Counted from the stretch's first letter, positions 24,765 through 35,859 are shown. The stretch is DNA of 64,000 nt from Dysidea avara (GCF_963678975.1 NC_089272.1:3468359-3532358); one strand, 5' to 3'. Notes: generated by a model not told the origin, from the sequence alone. A program made the numbers and translations.

Positions 24765-24944
24765 AAAACTTTTTGTATTTGTATACCCCAAAGCCGGCCT
24801 ATGGCTGGCTTTGGGACTTTTTTAACCTATGTTTTTTTCTTTACCACAGGAAGAAGAAAAGATGAAGTAGATGTACTTTAAATATTTTATCTGTAAATGT
24901 ACAAATTATATATATAATACATATATTGATTACAGAAATCTCCA

Positions 24945-25745
24945 TGGTGGTTTCTTTGTAACTGAACAATCTACAAGGTGACTTCTTCTAGATGCTCTCT
25001 CTACAGGGTGAATTGTTTGTAGCTGAACGATCTACAAGGTAACTTCTTCTAGCTGATCTCTCTACAGGGTGATTTGTTTGTAGCTGAATTCTGTACAGGT
25101 GATTTGTTTGCAGCTGAGCTCTTTACAGAATGGTTTCTTTGTAGCTGAACTCTCTAAAAGGTAACTTCTTCTAACTGATCTTTCTACAGGGTGATTTGTT
25201 TCTGGCAGAATTTTATACAGGGTGATTTCTTTGCAGCTGAACTCTCTACATGGTGGTTTCTTTGTAACTGAACTCTCTACAAGGTAACTTCTTCTAGCTG
25301 ATATCTCTACAAGGTCACTAGTTTGTAGCTGAGCTCTCTACATGGTGGTTTCTTTGTAACTGAACTCTCTACAAGGTGACTTCTTCTAGCTGATCTTTCT
25401 ACAGGTTGATTTGTTTGAAGCTGAACTCTCTACAAGGTAACTTCTTCTAGCTGATCTCTCTACAGGGAGATTTGTTTGTAGCTGAACTCTCTACATTATG
25501 GTTTCTTTGTAGCTGAACTCTCTGCAAGGTAACTTCTTCTATTGATCTCTTTACAGGCGATTTGTTTGTAGCTGAACTCTCTACATAGTGGTTTCTTTGT
25601 AGCTGAACTCTACAAGGTGATTTCTTCTAGCTGAACTATCTCTTTCCATAGTTGCATGAACTCCATACAAGGTAACTTCTTCTAGCTGATCTCTCTACAG
25701 GGTGACTTGTGTGTAGATGATCTCTATACAGGTTTCTCGTTTCTA
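24945..25745. repeat. Minisatellite array, two alternating unit types
   Basis: Roughly 20 units. Two forms alternate: GTAGCTGAACTCTCTACA then TGGTGGTTTCTTT, and AAGGTAACTTCTTCTAGCTG then ATCTCTCTACAGGG. The higher-order period is about 75-80 bp in places. Non-coding. Confidence 0.9.
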
Positions 25746-25764
25746 GCTGATCCCTTGAATTCTC

Positions 25765-26712
25765 TTCAGGGTGACTGCTCTATTAGGATGACTGCTCTAT
25801 TAGAGTATCTCGATCTCGAACTTGTTTCACCAAGTTGGATTTTGTGTTATAACTCCGTGGCTTTAAATCTGATTCTTCTACACCATTGATGAGCCTTTCT
25901 AAGATGATTACTCCATCTGTACAACGATTTTCAAAGCATTACCCCAAGCGGTTTATCTGGTAGGCGTGGCAAGCAGTCGTTTTTTTATTAGCTAATCTCG
26001 ATTGCGTAATTGTTACACACTTTTGGTTTTTTCGTTGTATCTTCCTGGTTTTTAGCTCGACTTCTTTCAAACCACAAAAGGTTTGAGGTTCAATAGTTAA
26101 CCTATTCACCCATCGAGTTTCAGCTTCTTCCCATACACGGTTTACCCTGTAGGCGTGACAACATATTGGTGTTATTTTTCGTGAATAATCGCTCATAACT
26201 CTTTGCCTGTTTATCGTATCCCAGCCAAAGTTGGTACTAAGATGTGCCTTTATCCCCCCTTCTGTGTGCCAAATTTCAAGGAAATCGGATATGGCGTTCG
26301 CGTTTTATAGCAGTTTTTGTAAGTGTGCGACAAGAGGAAGAAAAATAAGAAGAAAAAAAAACGAAGAAACTAAGCCAATTTTGAAGTCGCATATCTCGGG
26401 AACGCGTTAAGCAATTTCGCTCAAATTTGGAATGTCGAGTGCTGAAGTTGGAGGGCATGTCCATAGTAAAAATCGTCTTGTTTCATCAAGAAAGCACAGA
26501 GCTACGGAGGTGCGAAAATTGCGTTTTCTTTCTTCCTGTCTTTTTTTTTTTTTTTTTTTTCCTGTCAATATACTCACGGGTGTTACGCGCCGGCTTCTTG
26601 GGCCGCACGACACATCATTTCTTGGTTGCCACCATTGATATCAAATGTTTATACTCAGAAGGCTGCACTGCACCCTCTTATCACAGCTTGGCTGTGTTTG
26701 CATTTCTTACGA
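25765..26712. repeat. Composite repeat: dispersed units, unclassified block, solo hairpin arm
   Basis: It starts with two dispersed units, GACTGCTCTATTAGGATGAC and TGCTCTATTAGAGTATCTCG (about 25783-25815). A block of about 800 bp with a different composition (more CG dinucleotides, an A-rich run near 26350 and a 17-T run near 26545) follows. It ends with a sequence like the right arm of the FB3-5 hairpins (CATTTCTTGGTTGCCACC, CACAGCTTGGCTGTGTT, about 26618-26700). It appears to be a hairpin copy whose interior was replaced or filled by other DNA. Confidence 0.55.
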
Positions 26713-26732
26713 ATTTAAAAAAAACTGTAGGC

Positions 26733-26790
26733 TCTGTGTGTGTGTGCGTGTGTGTATGTGTGTGTGCGTGTGTGTGTGTATGTGTGTGTT
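26733..26790. repeat. TG microsatellite
   Basis: Interrupted (TG)n with CG and TA interruptions. Confidence 0.95.
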
Positions 26791-27199
26791 TACAATGAGG
26801 TTTAACAAATGTAAAATATTCAATTGACTGATCTATGAATGTGCAAATTTAAAAACAGAGGTTTCATTACAAATTAAGTGCAGGAAATAACAGCCATGGC
26901 AACTTAGTGCCTTGGTAAAAGATTTGAGTTAAGTGTGGAGGTCTACTAGCTGGTTCAAAGCCTGGACAATTTTTTGTGTACTTTCAACAACTTGGTAACT
27001 GTTCTATTAGAGTATCTCAAACCTCAAATAAGTGATCCTAAACTTGCTTGATACTTGTAGCTAACTGTTATGTAATTTTTTTTTGTAAATCACAAATTAA
27101 AGATTTGGATCACAATGGTTCGTCTACTTGTATGTACAACTTCAATATTGTTATTTCCATGTGGATAATGTGGTTACTGGTAACTGTGACAGAAAGCAA

Positions 27200-28133
27200 T
27201 ATCATACAGTATGGCAGTACTGTATTTTAGGGATCATGGAAGTTAAGGTTTTTCTGGCCAAAAATATCACCCAAAAACCAGCTTCACAACACCTTCCTAG
27301 TATCTTGGCATTATTGATTAGGTATAACCAAACCCAAAAGTGCCTTCATGCAGTGTACGCTAAATCCTTTAAGCAATGAAATTTCAAAAAATATTCAATC
27401 CTGCCTGCCTGCCTGCATGCATATAACTTGATAATGAGTATAAGCAAGAGTTAATAATAAGAGAGGAGAGTGTCTAATACCGTATAGTCCTGTAATAGAT
27501 GATTGCGCAGACATTAAATGGATTCCTTTCCATGTGACATACAGATTGGTTAGTATATTTTCACATTAACCACAAAGACTATCTCAGGCACAAGGGCATG
27601 TGTTCAACTCGATGTTCAAGTTCACCACAAAGAGCATCGCTCTGTTGTGTAAAGAAGTGTGACTGTTAATCTCAAAGATAACTTTGGGGGAACATATCTG
27701 AGAAACCAATAACACTGAATTTTCACTGTGTCGCCATGTCGCCATGTCACCCTACCTTTGAGCATTCTTCAGTTGAAGGTGCACTGTTCCCTGTACATAC
27801 CAGCTCAGTCTTTGAATATTCTCAAGGATTCATCACGGTGCAGCTAAACTAATTGCAGTAAGGAAACGACCAAATACTAGAAGCCTATACAATACACGGA
27901 AAAGAAACTGTTTAACTTCTGCACAATCATCTGTTACAGAACTATACAATGTTAGACACTCTCCTCTCTTATTATTAACTCTTGGTATAAGGCTATGGAT
28001 TCGATTTTTCCCTATTCGACATTGCTTTTATAGGTGCCTTTTGGTATACCACAGTATGGACAATGCATGCATCATGGACTTCTTTGTCCTCCTCTGTGTC
28101 CATTCTTTTATGACAGCTTAAGGTGTCACTAAC
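27200..28133 (-). repeat. Dispersed repeat D, copy 1
   Basis: Read on the minus strand, all D copies contain a core with CACAAAGGAGGACA, GGTAAGTCCATG, GGTATACCAAAAGGCAC and a CAAGCC...TTAT segment. They then run to a CAGTCAGTCAG or CAGGCAGGCAGG edge and a segment with AAGGTATTGTGAGGCTGGTT-like sequence. Other copies: 28890-29060, 30290-30800, 58000-58390, 62260-62480. This copy is interrupted downstream by a MITE. Confidence 0.6.
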
Positions 28134-28867
28134 GTAAGGTAAGGTGGGGTAATTTCATAGATAATTTGCTTTCGCATTCACAATTTGTGATCATCATGAT
28201 CAATTGCTACCAAACTTGATTACAAATACTATATGTTTATGAACTCTATGCATACGAAATTGTAAATGATTTGGTATATCTGTTAGGGAGATATGCCACA
28301 AATTTCTGGAGGCGTCAAAAAATACTTGTGGGGTAGTTTTGTAGATTTCTGCTACAAGCTATGAAGATCACCAATCCTAACAAAACTATCTTACTTTGGT
28401 ACGAAACATACTACAGAGCAAAGTTAGTCCTTACAACTACCACAGATACTCTGCAGCGCTGCATTTCTTGTTCAATTAATTTCAATGCGCAATCATTCAG
28501 TTGCGTTGGTTGAACCACAAATTAAGTTTGGTTTCGGAAATTGGTAGTTGCTAATTATTAAAGCTATGCAAGTAGAATATTACAATGACACTAATGATTA
28601 AAAAGAAAACTTGGAGTGAGCTTTGGTATGAATTAAAAGTTTTGCAGCAAAGTCGCGCTACACTGCTTCAATCAAACTGAGTTTTCAAAATAACCAGCAA
28701 AGCCAGAACCTATACCACTTTAGTGCAAATTAATACCCATAGCCTAATGTATCTTCACCATAAATATTGACTATTGACTAATTTGATAAAACCATTGAAA
28801 AGTTACAACTCATCAAAGTTGAACTTACGAAATCACCCCACATCCAAATTTCCCTACCCTACCTTAC
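28134..28867. repeat. Inverted-repeat MITE nested in repeat D
   Basis: Termini GTAAGGTAAGGTGGGGTAAT and the complement of 28830-28867 (CCCTACCCTACCTTAC). Subterminal GTGGGGTAATTTC pairs with GAAATCACCCCAC. About 730 bp, with no long open frame. Repeat D sequence is found on both sides, so this insertion is younger than D. Confidence 0.65.
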
Positions 28868-28889
28868 ACCTACCTCAATAATGACTAAG

Positions 28890-29060
28890 GATATGGGCTT
28901 GATTTTTTCTTTGTTTGACATCACTTCAGCCTGAAAAGTACCTTTTGGTATACCGCAGTACAGGCAATGCACATCATGGACTTACCTTTGTCCTCCTTGT
29001 GTCCCATTTATTTTTGCTGATAGCCCAAGGTGTCAATTCACAATTGTGCATGATGACTTT
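28890..29060 (-). repeat. Dispersed repeat D, copy 2 (partial)
   Basis: ATGGGCTTGATTTTTTCTTT, GTACCTTTTGGTATACCGCA and CATGGACTTACCTTTGTCCT match the D core on the minus strand. Confidence 0.65.
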
Positions 29061-29324
29061 CCTATGTTGGTAAACAGGAATCATCCATATTTCCACTTCT
29101 TTTTGTTTGTAACAGGCTGAATGTAGTTTAAGTGAAGTGTAATGGCCACCTCACTTTCAAGTCAGTAGTCTTAATTGATAGTTAGGGCACATGTTCAGAC
29201 AAAAACAGGAATTCCAGCACCATTCTCAGTTGACACCAGGCCACTAGGTTCCCATTATACAGCCGGACAGACTGAAGTAAAGTGAGTAAACTTTCTTGTT
29301 CAAGGTAACAACAGCAGCACCAAA

Positions 29325-29402
29325 TTGGCATAATTGGGCATTGAACCTGGAACTTATTGATTACCAGGCCAATGCTCTAGTCATTTGGCTACACTGCCTT
29401 AC
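29325..29402 (-). repeat. tRNA-derived SINE head
   Basis: On the minus strand, TGTAGCCAAATGACTAGAGC (A-box-like) is followed about 30 bp later by CCAGGTTCAATGCCC (B-box-like). The spacing is right for an internal Pol III promoter. No CCA-ready acceptor stem is visible, so I call a SINE rather than a functional tRNA. Confidence 0.55.
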
Positions 29403-29553
29403 ACAGACACACACACAATATGCATAAAATGTGACTGGATTTGTGAAAAGGTACATTTTCCACACATTCGACATACCAGCAAACAAAATGATGTAACACT
29501 TGACTCCTTATACTGATTAACTTGCTCTTAGTATCAAAATGTAGCCAGATACT

Positions 29554-30127
29554 GTAGCTACTTGGGTTCAAACGAATAGCCGATTATTTGGATTAATATT
29601 CGTTTGAATTGTATTCCAATAATAAAATTAACCCTCAATTATTCGTACGTGATCGTTATACAAAGGTATGTGATTAGCTGTCAGCAATTAACACAGTGGA
29701 AGACAATGCTAATGAAAGGAAAGGATGGTGGTGAAAAGCAAAGGCTAGAAATAGCATTAGGCAGCCACTAATTGGCAAAAATGTACCAATGTAGTGGCAA
29801 ATCGTGTAAGTGCAAGACTTTGTATGGATTCATAACTTATTCCAGGTATTTCTACTTTGTTATAAACACTTTCTATCACAACATTGCTACTGTAATCCTT
29901 TCAGAAAGGGAACTAAGCTATCCTTTTCTTCTCAGTAAGTTATTCATACAAAGCCAAATACCTGTTTTTGGTTATTTATAGGCTTCTTGGTAGTGGCCGC
30001 CTTAATTACTGGTTTGCATTCATAGCAATGAAATCTTACACCAACTATTTGAGTATTTGAATAATAGTTGAGTGAATAAATTATTCAAATACAGAAAACT
30101 ACTTTTTGTTTGAGCCCTAGTAGCTAC
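29554..30127. mobile_element. hAT-like non-autonomous element with 8-bp target duplication
   Basis: GTAGCTAC at 29554-29561 and again at 30120-30127 flanks an element (29562-30119) with termini TTGGGTTCAAACGAATAGCC and, at the other end, the complement TAGGGCTCAAACAAAAAGTA. The 8-bp duplication and the TAGGGCTCAAAC-type end fit the hAT superfamily. No transposase is inside. Confidence 0.85.
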
Positions 30128-30289
30128 ATTCATTGAAAATTTCAAGCAATTATATACCATGATCAAAAAGTTAGGAAGCTGTAAAGTCCAAAAGATGGGT
30201 CAATTTTGTGTATGAAAAAGGTACCTTTTTGCAAATCCAGTCATAAATATAGTAATATTTGATATTTATCATCATACAGTATGATTGTG

Positions 30290-30800
30290 ACTGTACATGT
30301 ATTAGTGGTCATGAAGGTATGCACTTTTTTAACAAACTATTGACCAGAAACCAGCCTCACAATACCTTCATGGTGCTCTGACAGTATTGGTTAGCAAGCC
30401 CAAAAGTGTCTTCAGTACAACCTATTTAGAAACACTTCCAATAAGTTGCTAAAAATTTTTAAATGTTTTATTATTCAGTGGAATTTTCTACTGACTGACT
30501 GACTGACTGCATGACTGACTAACTGATGTCCCTAGCAAGCATAACTCAATAACGGATAACTTGACTTTTTCACTGTTCAACATTGTGTTAACTCGATAGG
30601 TGCATTTTGGAATACATACCCATGGGCTTACTTGTGTCCTCCTTTGTGTGTGATTATGTTTATCTTTGTTGATGGTACAAGTTGTTGATTTGTGGTAGTG
30701 TGTGATGGCTTCCCTAGGTTTGTAATGGAAATCGTCTATTTTTTCCACAGTGGATAAATTTATTGCAGAAGCATTTCTGGAATTGTTCTTCATTCATAAT
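30290..30800 (-). repeat. Dispersed repeat D, copy 3
   Basis: Contains the D edge CTGACTGACTGACTGAC (about 30491-30508), TGCATTTTGGAATACATACC and CATGGGCTTACTTGTGTCCT on the plus strand. The minus-strand frame 30793-30488 is open but reads as repeat rather than gene. Confidence 0.6.
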
Positions 30801-30929
30801 TCTGTGTAACAGGCTGAGTTGAAAAAATGCATATGCGTGTATGTGTGTATTATGTGTGTGTGTAAAGAAAGCTTAGGAACTTGACCAGCTAGTAGTGACA
30901 TTGTTAAGCAAGGGAGATCTGTAGGGACC

Positions 30930-31115
30930 CAGTGATAAAGAGTAGTGAAACAAGAGATGAATGATGGTATTACAACATAGTTTACCTACACAGGGATGCT
31001 GCAACAATCAATTATGTTCAATGCCAAAGTAGAGATGTTCCCACTCAGCTATGCTGTAATACCATCATTTGTCTCTTGTTTCACTACTTTTTATCACTTG
31101 GATCCCTACTTTGTT
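30930..31115. repeat. Foldback MITE M1, copy 2
   Basis: AGTAGTGAAACAAGAGATGA then ATGATGGTATTAC pairs with GTAATACCATCATTTGTCTC then TTGTTTCACTAC. Flanked by CTGTAGGGACC and GGATCCCTAC, as in copy 1. Confidence 0.8.
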
Positions 31116-31159
31116 TTTAAATTAATAATTTTAATACACTTAATTTGTTTCGTATTTTG

Positions 31160-31620
31160 TAGGCTTGCACCAATTATGCTGGCATAATTTTGAGCATAAT
31201 AAGCTAGCAAAAGCATCAAGCATTATGCCAGCATAATAGGATGATTTTCAAGGATTTCAATTAAAATGCACAATGCGTGTGCCAAAAATACTGCATAACA
31301 TGAACACATTGTACATTATTACTGCATTTCATATCAAAAACCTTACAGTGTTATTATTATTACTATTTCTTGATTGATTATTCATACTTTGCATTGCACA
31401 TTGCACATTATTCATACTTTTGAAATAAAATCGAGCTATTTTAGTAGAGCAGTCACTTACTCTAATACAGCAGTCAGGAAATGCAGATATACTCTAATAA
31501 AACAGTCAGCTCTTGAGCACAATCTTGATTTTGAGAGCATAATTTTGAGCATAATAGGCTGGATTTTGAGCATTGATTAAAAGCATAATAGGCAATTTCA
31601 AAGCAGAGTTGGCTCAAGCC
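31160..31620. repeat. MITE family R2, copy 3
   Basis: Inverse orientation to 7590-8025. Termini AGGCTTGCACCAATTATGC and GCAGAGTTGGCTCAAGCCT form an imperfect terminal inverted repeat. Three dispersed units lie at about 31445-31507 (AGAGCAGTCACTTACTC, ACAGCAGTCAGG, AAACAGTCAGC). Confidence 0.75.
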
Positions 31621-32103
31621 TACCTTTTTGTTTTATTAGCCTATACAGCGATACACGTGTGACTGTTCGACTATTAAGGTAACTGCTGTATTAGAGTATC
31701 TTAAGCACCTAGCACCTACCAGGCATTGTGCTAGTATTATGAATACAGCTGGATAAATAATAACAGTGTGTGACATTGTGATCAAGTAAAGATTGTTAAG
31801 AGGTGTGGTCTCAGTGCTTGATCATTACGATTAATCAACCTGAAATTACAAGCTAGTATCTACAGGCACTTAAATATTATTAAGTTTGTGACAATCAAAT
31901 AATATTATGCTGCTCAAGGAAAGTATTGATAGGGAAAATTAACATCTGAGTTTGGTTTCATTGCATAAGGAAGGAGAAGACCAGCCTGACTGAAGATAAA
32001 AGGAACGAAGTGGATATACAGTAGGTTTCCTTCAAGCTAGGAATGGATGTTTGACCTGCTAACATTAGGAATCCCTCTCTATGGCTAAGAAAGGTTTATA
32101 TAC

Positions 32104-32200
32104 AGCACTTCTAGGATTAGGAACAGTGCCCCGAGGATTAGGAACAGTGCTCCTAGGACTAGGAACAGTACCCTTAAAGTTAGGAACAGCACTCCTAGGT
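32104..32200. repeat. Tandem repeat, about 24-bp unit CTAGGATTAGGAACAGTGC
   Basis: Four degenerate units in a row, each with TAGGAACAG. Confidence 0.85.
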
Positions 32201-32319
32201 TTGGTGTTAGAGTAGGGTCAGATTCAGCCTTGGTGTTCATCACCTTTGCTACTAACAAAATTATAGAGTTTTCTTCATTTTCACATTTATAAGGTAGAAA
32301 CTGAGTAGGTGAGATGAAA

Positions 32320-32479
32320 ACACTGTGGTACAGTGGTCACAACGATAGACGAAATGTCTCAGGTTCAAAACCCCAATACACCATGGATTTGTTTTCATTT
32401 AGTACCCTTTCGGTGACAATTTTTGTTTTTAAACCAGGCGCGCGCCCACTCGCCTGGTTCACTGTAATTGTTTTTGCAA

Positions 32480-32519
<40 letters not shown>

Positions 32520-32520
32520 C
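32320..32520 (+). repeat. tRNA-derived SINE with TG tail
   Basis: TGGTACAGTGGTCACAACG (A box) and CAGGTTCAAAACCCC (B box) are 37 bp apart (about 32328-32377). A body with CAGGCGCGCGCCCACTCGCC and a (TG)19 run at 32481-32517 follows. This layout is typical of a SINE with a microsatellite tail. Confidence 0.65.
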
Positions 32521-32967
32521 TATCTAGCTAAGTTTGTCCGTGCGCACCCACGTGAGCAAAATCGTTTAATAACGGTAAAAGCAGCTTTTACGTAAGAAGT
32601 AAAAGTGAAATGAAGTCTGTATTAAACTTCTGCACAGGTGAACTTTTGCTCTGAGGTGGTCTCTTTTCGGCGGACTGAAATACGGGTGTGGTGACTTTCC
32701 TCAGACTACCTTCCCCTTGAGGTTTTCAGGCATTTAGCAACTGAAAAACAACGGTGCAGGCCTCGTACACTACCAGGAATAGCCTATCGCTTCGAGTTGA
32801 AAGGGGGCGTATCCCTTACGTACGCGAACGAAAAAGAAGAGCAGCTTTGAGGCTTTGTCGAGAGAATCTGTGGGAAAAAGCACGTTAGTCACACTATAAA
32901 ACAGTTTAGAATACAGTTCTGTGCGTAACATGTTGGTAAAAAAGCGGTTTGTTTAACAAGCGCTTCC
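32521..32967. other. GC-richer unclassified DNA
   Basis: Higher GC and many CG dinucleotides compared with its surroundings, but no domain-bearing frame and no partner in this window. Possibly part of a larger repeat shared with the SINE to the left. Confidence 0.3.
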
Positions 32968-33538
32968 TTAGGCCACTAGTCTGGCGTAGCAGACCCGCGC
33001 TGCGTAGCGCGAGGGTCTGGTCATAGATTATAGACAGTCGCATTCAATACCTGTGCAGATGGAATGCAATTATAATTTGAAAATGCGCGCGAAACACGTG
33101 TACCATATTCTTATTAATGAATGCACCCGATCTTTCATTATCTGTCAGTGGAGTTACAACAACTATAGAAGAAGTCGCATCTAACAAGCAGTTATACACT
33201 CGGGGAAGACAAGCAGAGTACAAACTTTTCCCATAGCCTGTGGGAAGAATGGCGAATACATCACTCCCCAAAACGAATTCCATTACAACATCTCTTTGTT
33301 CTGGTTTCAAGGAAGAATACCCTAGTGATAATGTTGCAGATTCAGTAGGAGCCGGAATTCGATCTGAAGTCATAGTGGCCTAAATTGGAAATCACGTCAT
33401 AGAATTTTGTTAATTGGTCGCTAAGCGATCTGATTGGATGCACCAATTTTCCGTAAGGTTGGCACAGGTACTCAATGCGGCTGTCACCAGACCCTCGCGC
33501 TACGCGAGCGGGTCGGCTACGCCAGACTATTAGGCCAC
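32968..33538. mobile_element. Inverted-repeat element carrying a RecQ-like fragment, 9-bp target duplication
   Basis: TTAGGCCAC at 32968-32976 and again at 33530-33538 flanks an element of 553 bp (32977-33529). Its ends are TAGTCTGGCGTAGCAGACCC and the complement TAGTCTGGCGTAGCCGACCC, continuing inward as GCGTAGCGCGAGGGTCTGGT in both. A 9-bp duplication is typical of Mutator-like elements, but no transposase is present, so the superfamily is open. The insertion point is the terminal inverted repeat of another element (see 33530-33939). Confidence 0.85.
33137..33373 (-). pseudogene. RecQ-like DNA helicase, N-terminal fragment inside a transposable element
   Basis: From an ATG at 33373 the frame gives about 79 residues of helicase character. 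LKPEQRDVVMEFVLG (residues 22-36) matches the start of the RecQ helicase core (motif 0). FAILPTGYGKSLYSACLP (40-57) contains Walker A (P44-S50, GYGKS in place of the usual GGGKS). SSIVVVTPLT (68-77) matches motif Ia. The frame then runs into unrelated sequence; motif II (DExH) and everything after are absent. RecQ enzymes are ATP-driven 3'-5' DNA helicases; this fragment cannot be one. I recall RecQ-like genes as multi-copy in several invertebrate genomes, which would fit transposon carriage. The whole fragment lies between the two terminal repeats. Confidence 0.8.
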
Positions 33539-33939
33539 TTCAACTAAATCTTTTGTTTCTCGGACTGAGACTAGTTGAAAAGTGGGTCGGTAGGTAGGTA
33601 TAAATAAAATAATAATAGGTGGTAGCTAATTTTTTTTTTTAACTGAAGTTATGGCGACACATGTAAGTATGGCGTTTGATAGCGTTCGATGACAAACTAT
33701 TAGTTATGGTTAGTACATCTAAATGATCAAACATCCATCCAAAGTCTGCTTTTACAACTCTTCTTGTATTAACTAAGCTCGCCCCACGCATAGCAGATAT
33801 GGATGGCCAACAATACATCAATGCCTCAAACTCACGCGATCAAACACGTGATCTTCAAAAATGAACAAAAACATTTCATTTACAAATTTTATGGGTCGGT
33901 CGGGTCCGAGAAACAAGAAATTTAGGTGAAGTGGCCTTA
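33530..33939. repeat. Inverted-repeat MITE with GGCCACTTCA ends
   Basis: TTAGGCCACTTCAACTAAAT then CTTTTGTTTCTCGGAC at 33530-33565 pairs with GTCCGAGAAACAAGAAATTT then AGGTGAAGTGGCCTTA at 33904-33939. The terminal repeat is about 36 bp. The RecQ-bearing element inserted into its outermost bases. Confidence 0.8.
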
Positions 33940-33991
33940 GTGGTGCATAGTAACGTAATTGAACGAATTACGAGAATTAGCTAATAATATT

Positions 33992-34355
33992 TAAGGCCAA
34001 TGAAATTTGATTAGCAGTTTCGCGTCATCGCCCGCATGCTTTTGATACACCCGCATGGAATTTCATTATTGGTATTTCAGATTGAAATACTCTAATAGAG
34101 CAGTCACTTTTACTCTAATGGAGCAATGAGCTATACTCTAATGGAAAAGTCACTTGTTATATGGATTAGTAACGTATTTTAGCTATTTAATGCAGGAGTA
34201 ATCAATGTAGACTGACTTTTTTGGCAGAAATCTTCATGTTTGGGATGTGTGTTGTGCCTTTTGGAAAATAATGAATAATGAATAATAACCGCCCGCCCGC
34301 ATCAAATTTTCAAAAATCTGAGCGAGAAACTGGTAATCAAGTTTCATTGGCCTTA
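33992..34355. mobile_element. MITE with TAAGGCCAATGAAA ends, related to the 43.2-kb transposon
   Basis: Left TAAGGCCAATGAAATTTGAT, right complement TAAGGCCAATGAAACTTGAT, and a subterminal GATGCGGGCGGGCGG near the right end (about 34290-34305). The same terminal and subterminal blocks frame the transposon at 43172-45463. The left flank makes TTAA with the end; the right makes TTAT. Three dispersed units sit inside (about 34087-34151). Confidence 0.75.
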
Positions 34356-34384
34356 TTGCACAACCCAAAACTACCCTGTTTATT

Positions 34385-34500
34385 TTTAATTTATTCATTT
34401 ATTAAAGCTTTACAGCACAAGTGCTGCACAAGTGCTGAAGGTCTGTAGGACACCTGGTCCTACAGCCTGCTCAAAGACATTAGCTACTTAAGGTTGTAAA
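34385..34500 (-). repeat. LINE-type 3' tail
   Basis: On the minus strand, CTACAGACCTTCAGCACTTG then CTGTAAAGCTTTAATAAATG and AAT repeats match in layout the plus-strand 62925-63006, which has GTAGACCTTCAGTGCTGG and GTAAAGTGTTAATAA. I take these as the 3' ends of one LINE family ending in an A/T-rich tail. Confidence 0.45.
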
Positions 34501-34609
34501 GTAGTAATACTGTCTATAGTTAATTTCAGATGAGTTAGCTAGCTGCATGGCGCCTGGTTTTTAGAAGTAGCACAACATCAACTTGTTTCATTTAACATTC
34601 CTTCTGCTG

Positions 34610-35000
34610 GCTTTATATCCTCTACCTAAAAGGAAAGACAAAGTGCAGATGGCACACACTCATCAGAACCCCAAAAGGAACACCCCACTGATGAGCTTGC
34701 CACTTTGGAGTAAAATGATGGCCATATGCTGCTTCTTTTGGCCTCCAGCCTTGTGACTGTGGTCAGGAAGGCTGGCAGGCAGATGAAATTTTGAGTTATG
34801 GTGATCCTTTAAAATTCTATATCTGGCTACCTGTGAGTGTTTTGTTGTTTTAATGCTGAATTTGATGTTAGTTGGACTAACATCATTCTGTAAAAGTGAT
34901 TTTCGTCATGTAAGATGTTTCTAGAATGATTTTTATTTAAAGACAACATTTTAGGTGGTGCTTGTCATCTTTTGGGGGGATCCCTACTTGTAGAATACTA
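34610..35000. repeat. Dispersed repeat C, copy 2
   Basis: Same order of landmarks as 14640-15030: AGGAAAGACAAAGTGCAGAT, GGAACACCCCACTGATGAG, TGTGGTCAGG, GTGATTTTCGTCATGTAAGA and a TCCCTACTTG end. Confidence 0.75.
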
Positions 35001-35224
35001 CAGCAACTTTCTTTTGGGTAATGGTTGAACAATGCCAGAATGATATTGAGTTATTGGCACTCAGGGCATTGATATTGATGACAATCCCCTTTTCTCTTAG
35101 TTGTATTTGGCTACCCTAAGATTATTATCATGAGTTCATGTGCGCTTCCATTCATTTCCTACAGCACATAGAAGATCAAGGTGTAGAGAAAACTTGAGCA
35201 ACATTCCTTTGAAAACCACAGCAC

Positions 35225-35300
35225 AAGCTGTTCAAGTGATAGAATGTCTGTGAGTGACTATGTAGGACATACTGGGTTCAAATCCATGTGTTGGCACACT
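35225..35300 (+). repeat. tRNA-derived SINE head
   Basis: AAGCTGTTCAAGTGATAGAA as a weak A box and CTGGGTTCAAATCCATG as a good B box about 35 bp apart. Confidence 0.45.
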
Positions 35301-35859
35301 TTATTTTCTTTTTAAACAACACCCTTTTGTGCACACCTTTTTAAAAATCAACTTCTAGCTCAAAGTATGTTACAGTATCTTGACATGCAAAGCACATATC
35401 AATGTGGGATTTTAGTAAAATTAAACACCCATGATCTTGCAACTCAAGTGTTGTTGTAGCAAATCAATGCATGCTTTTGCGATGAAGGCACTGGTGTAAA
35501 GTTGAGCTACATTCCTGTCAAGACAAACAACTGTTGTGCACCTCCCTTAACTTTAGGTGAATAAAACCAATTTGGGTTTGATCTCCGCTTAGGTCATAAC
35601 TTTTGGGATGTTGTTTTTGATGCACATTTGTACCCAGTCTGGGAAAACCAGGCTTATACCCTAATTGAGAAATGCCGGTGTTAAGTATTTAGTGTGTTGT
35701 AGCTCGCCAATGGTTGAAGCTAATTTTCACACGTTTTACACCAATTCCTTACCTTCCAGAGCATCCACTGTCCAAGCTAGTAGCCAACAATTAAGCTCCC
35801 TCCATTTTAGATAGTTTTTAAACCAAGGTTGACTGTATCAGGCAAGCTGCAAATTGGGT

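Noticed and set aside
26427-26827. Plus-strand frames of 60-120 codons around 26.4-26.8 kb
   Set aside because: They translate poly-T and TG microsatellite sequence and have no domain content.
29325-29402. Functional tRNA gene
   Set aside because: A- and B-box-like sequences are present, but the acceptor and anticodon stems do not close cleanly. A SINE head is more likely.
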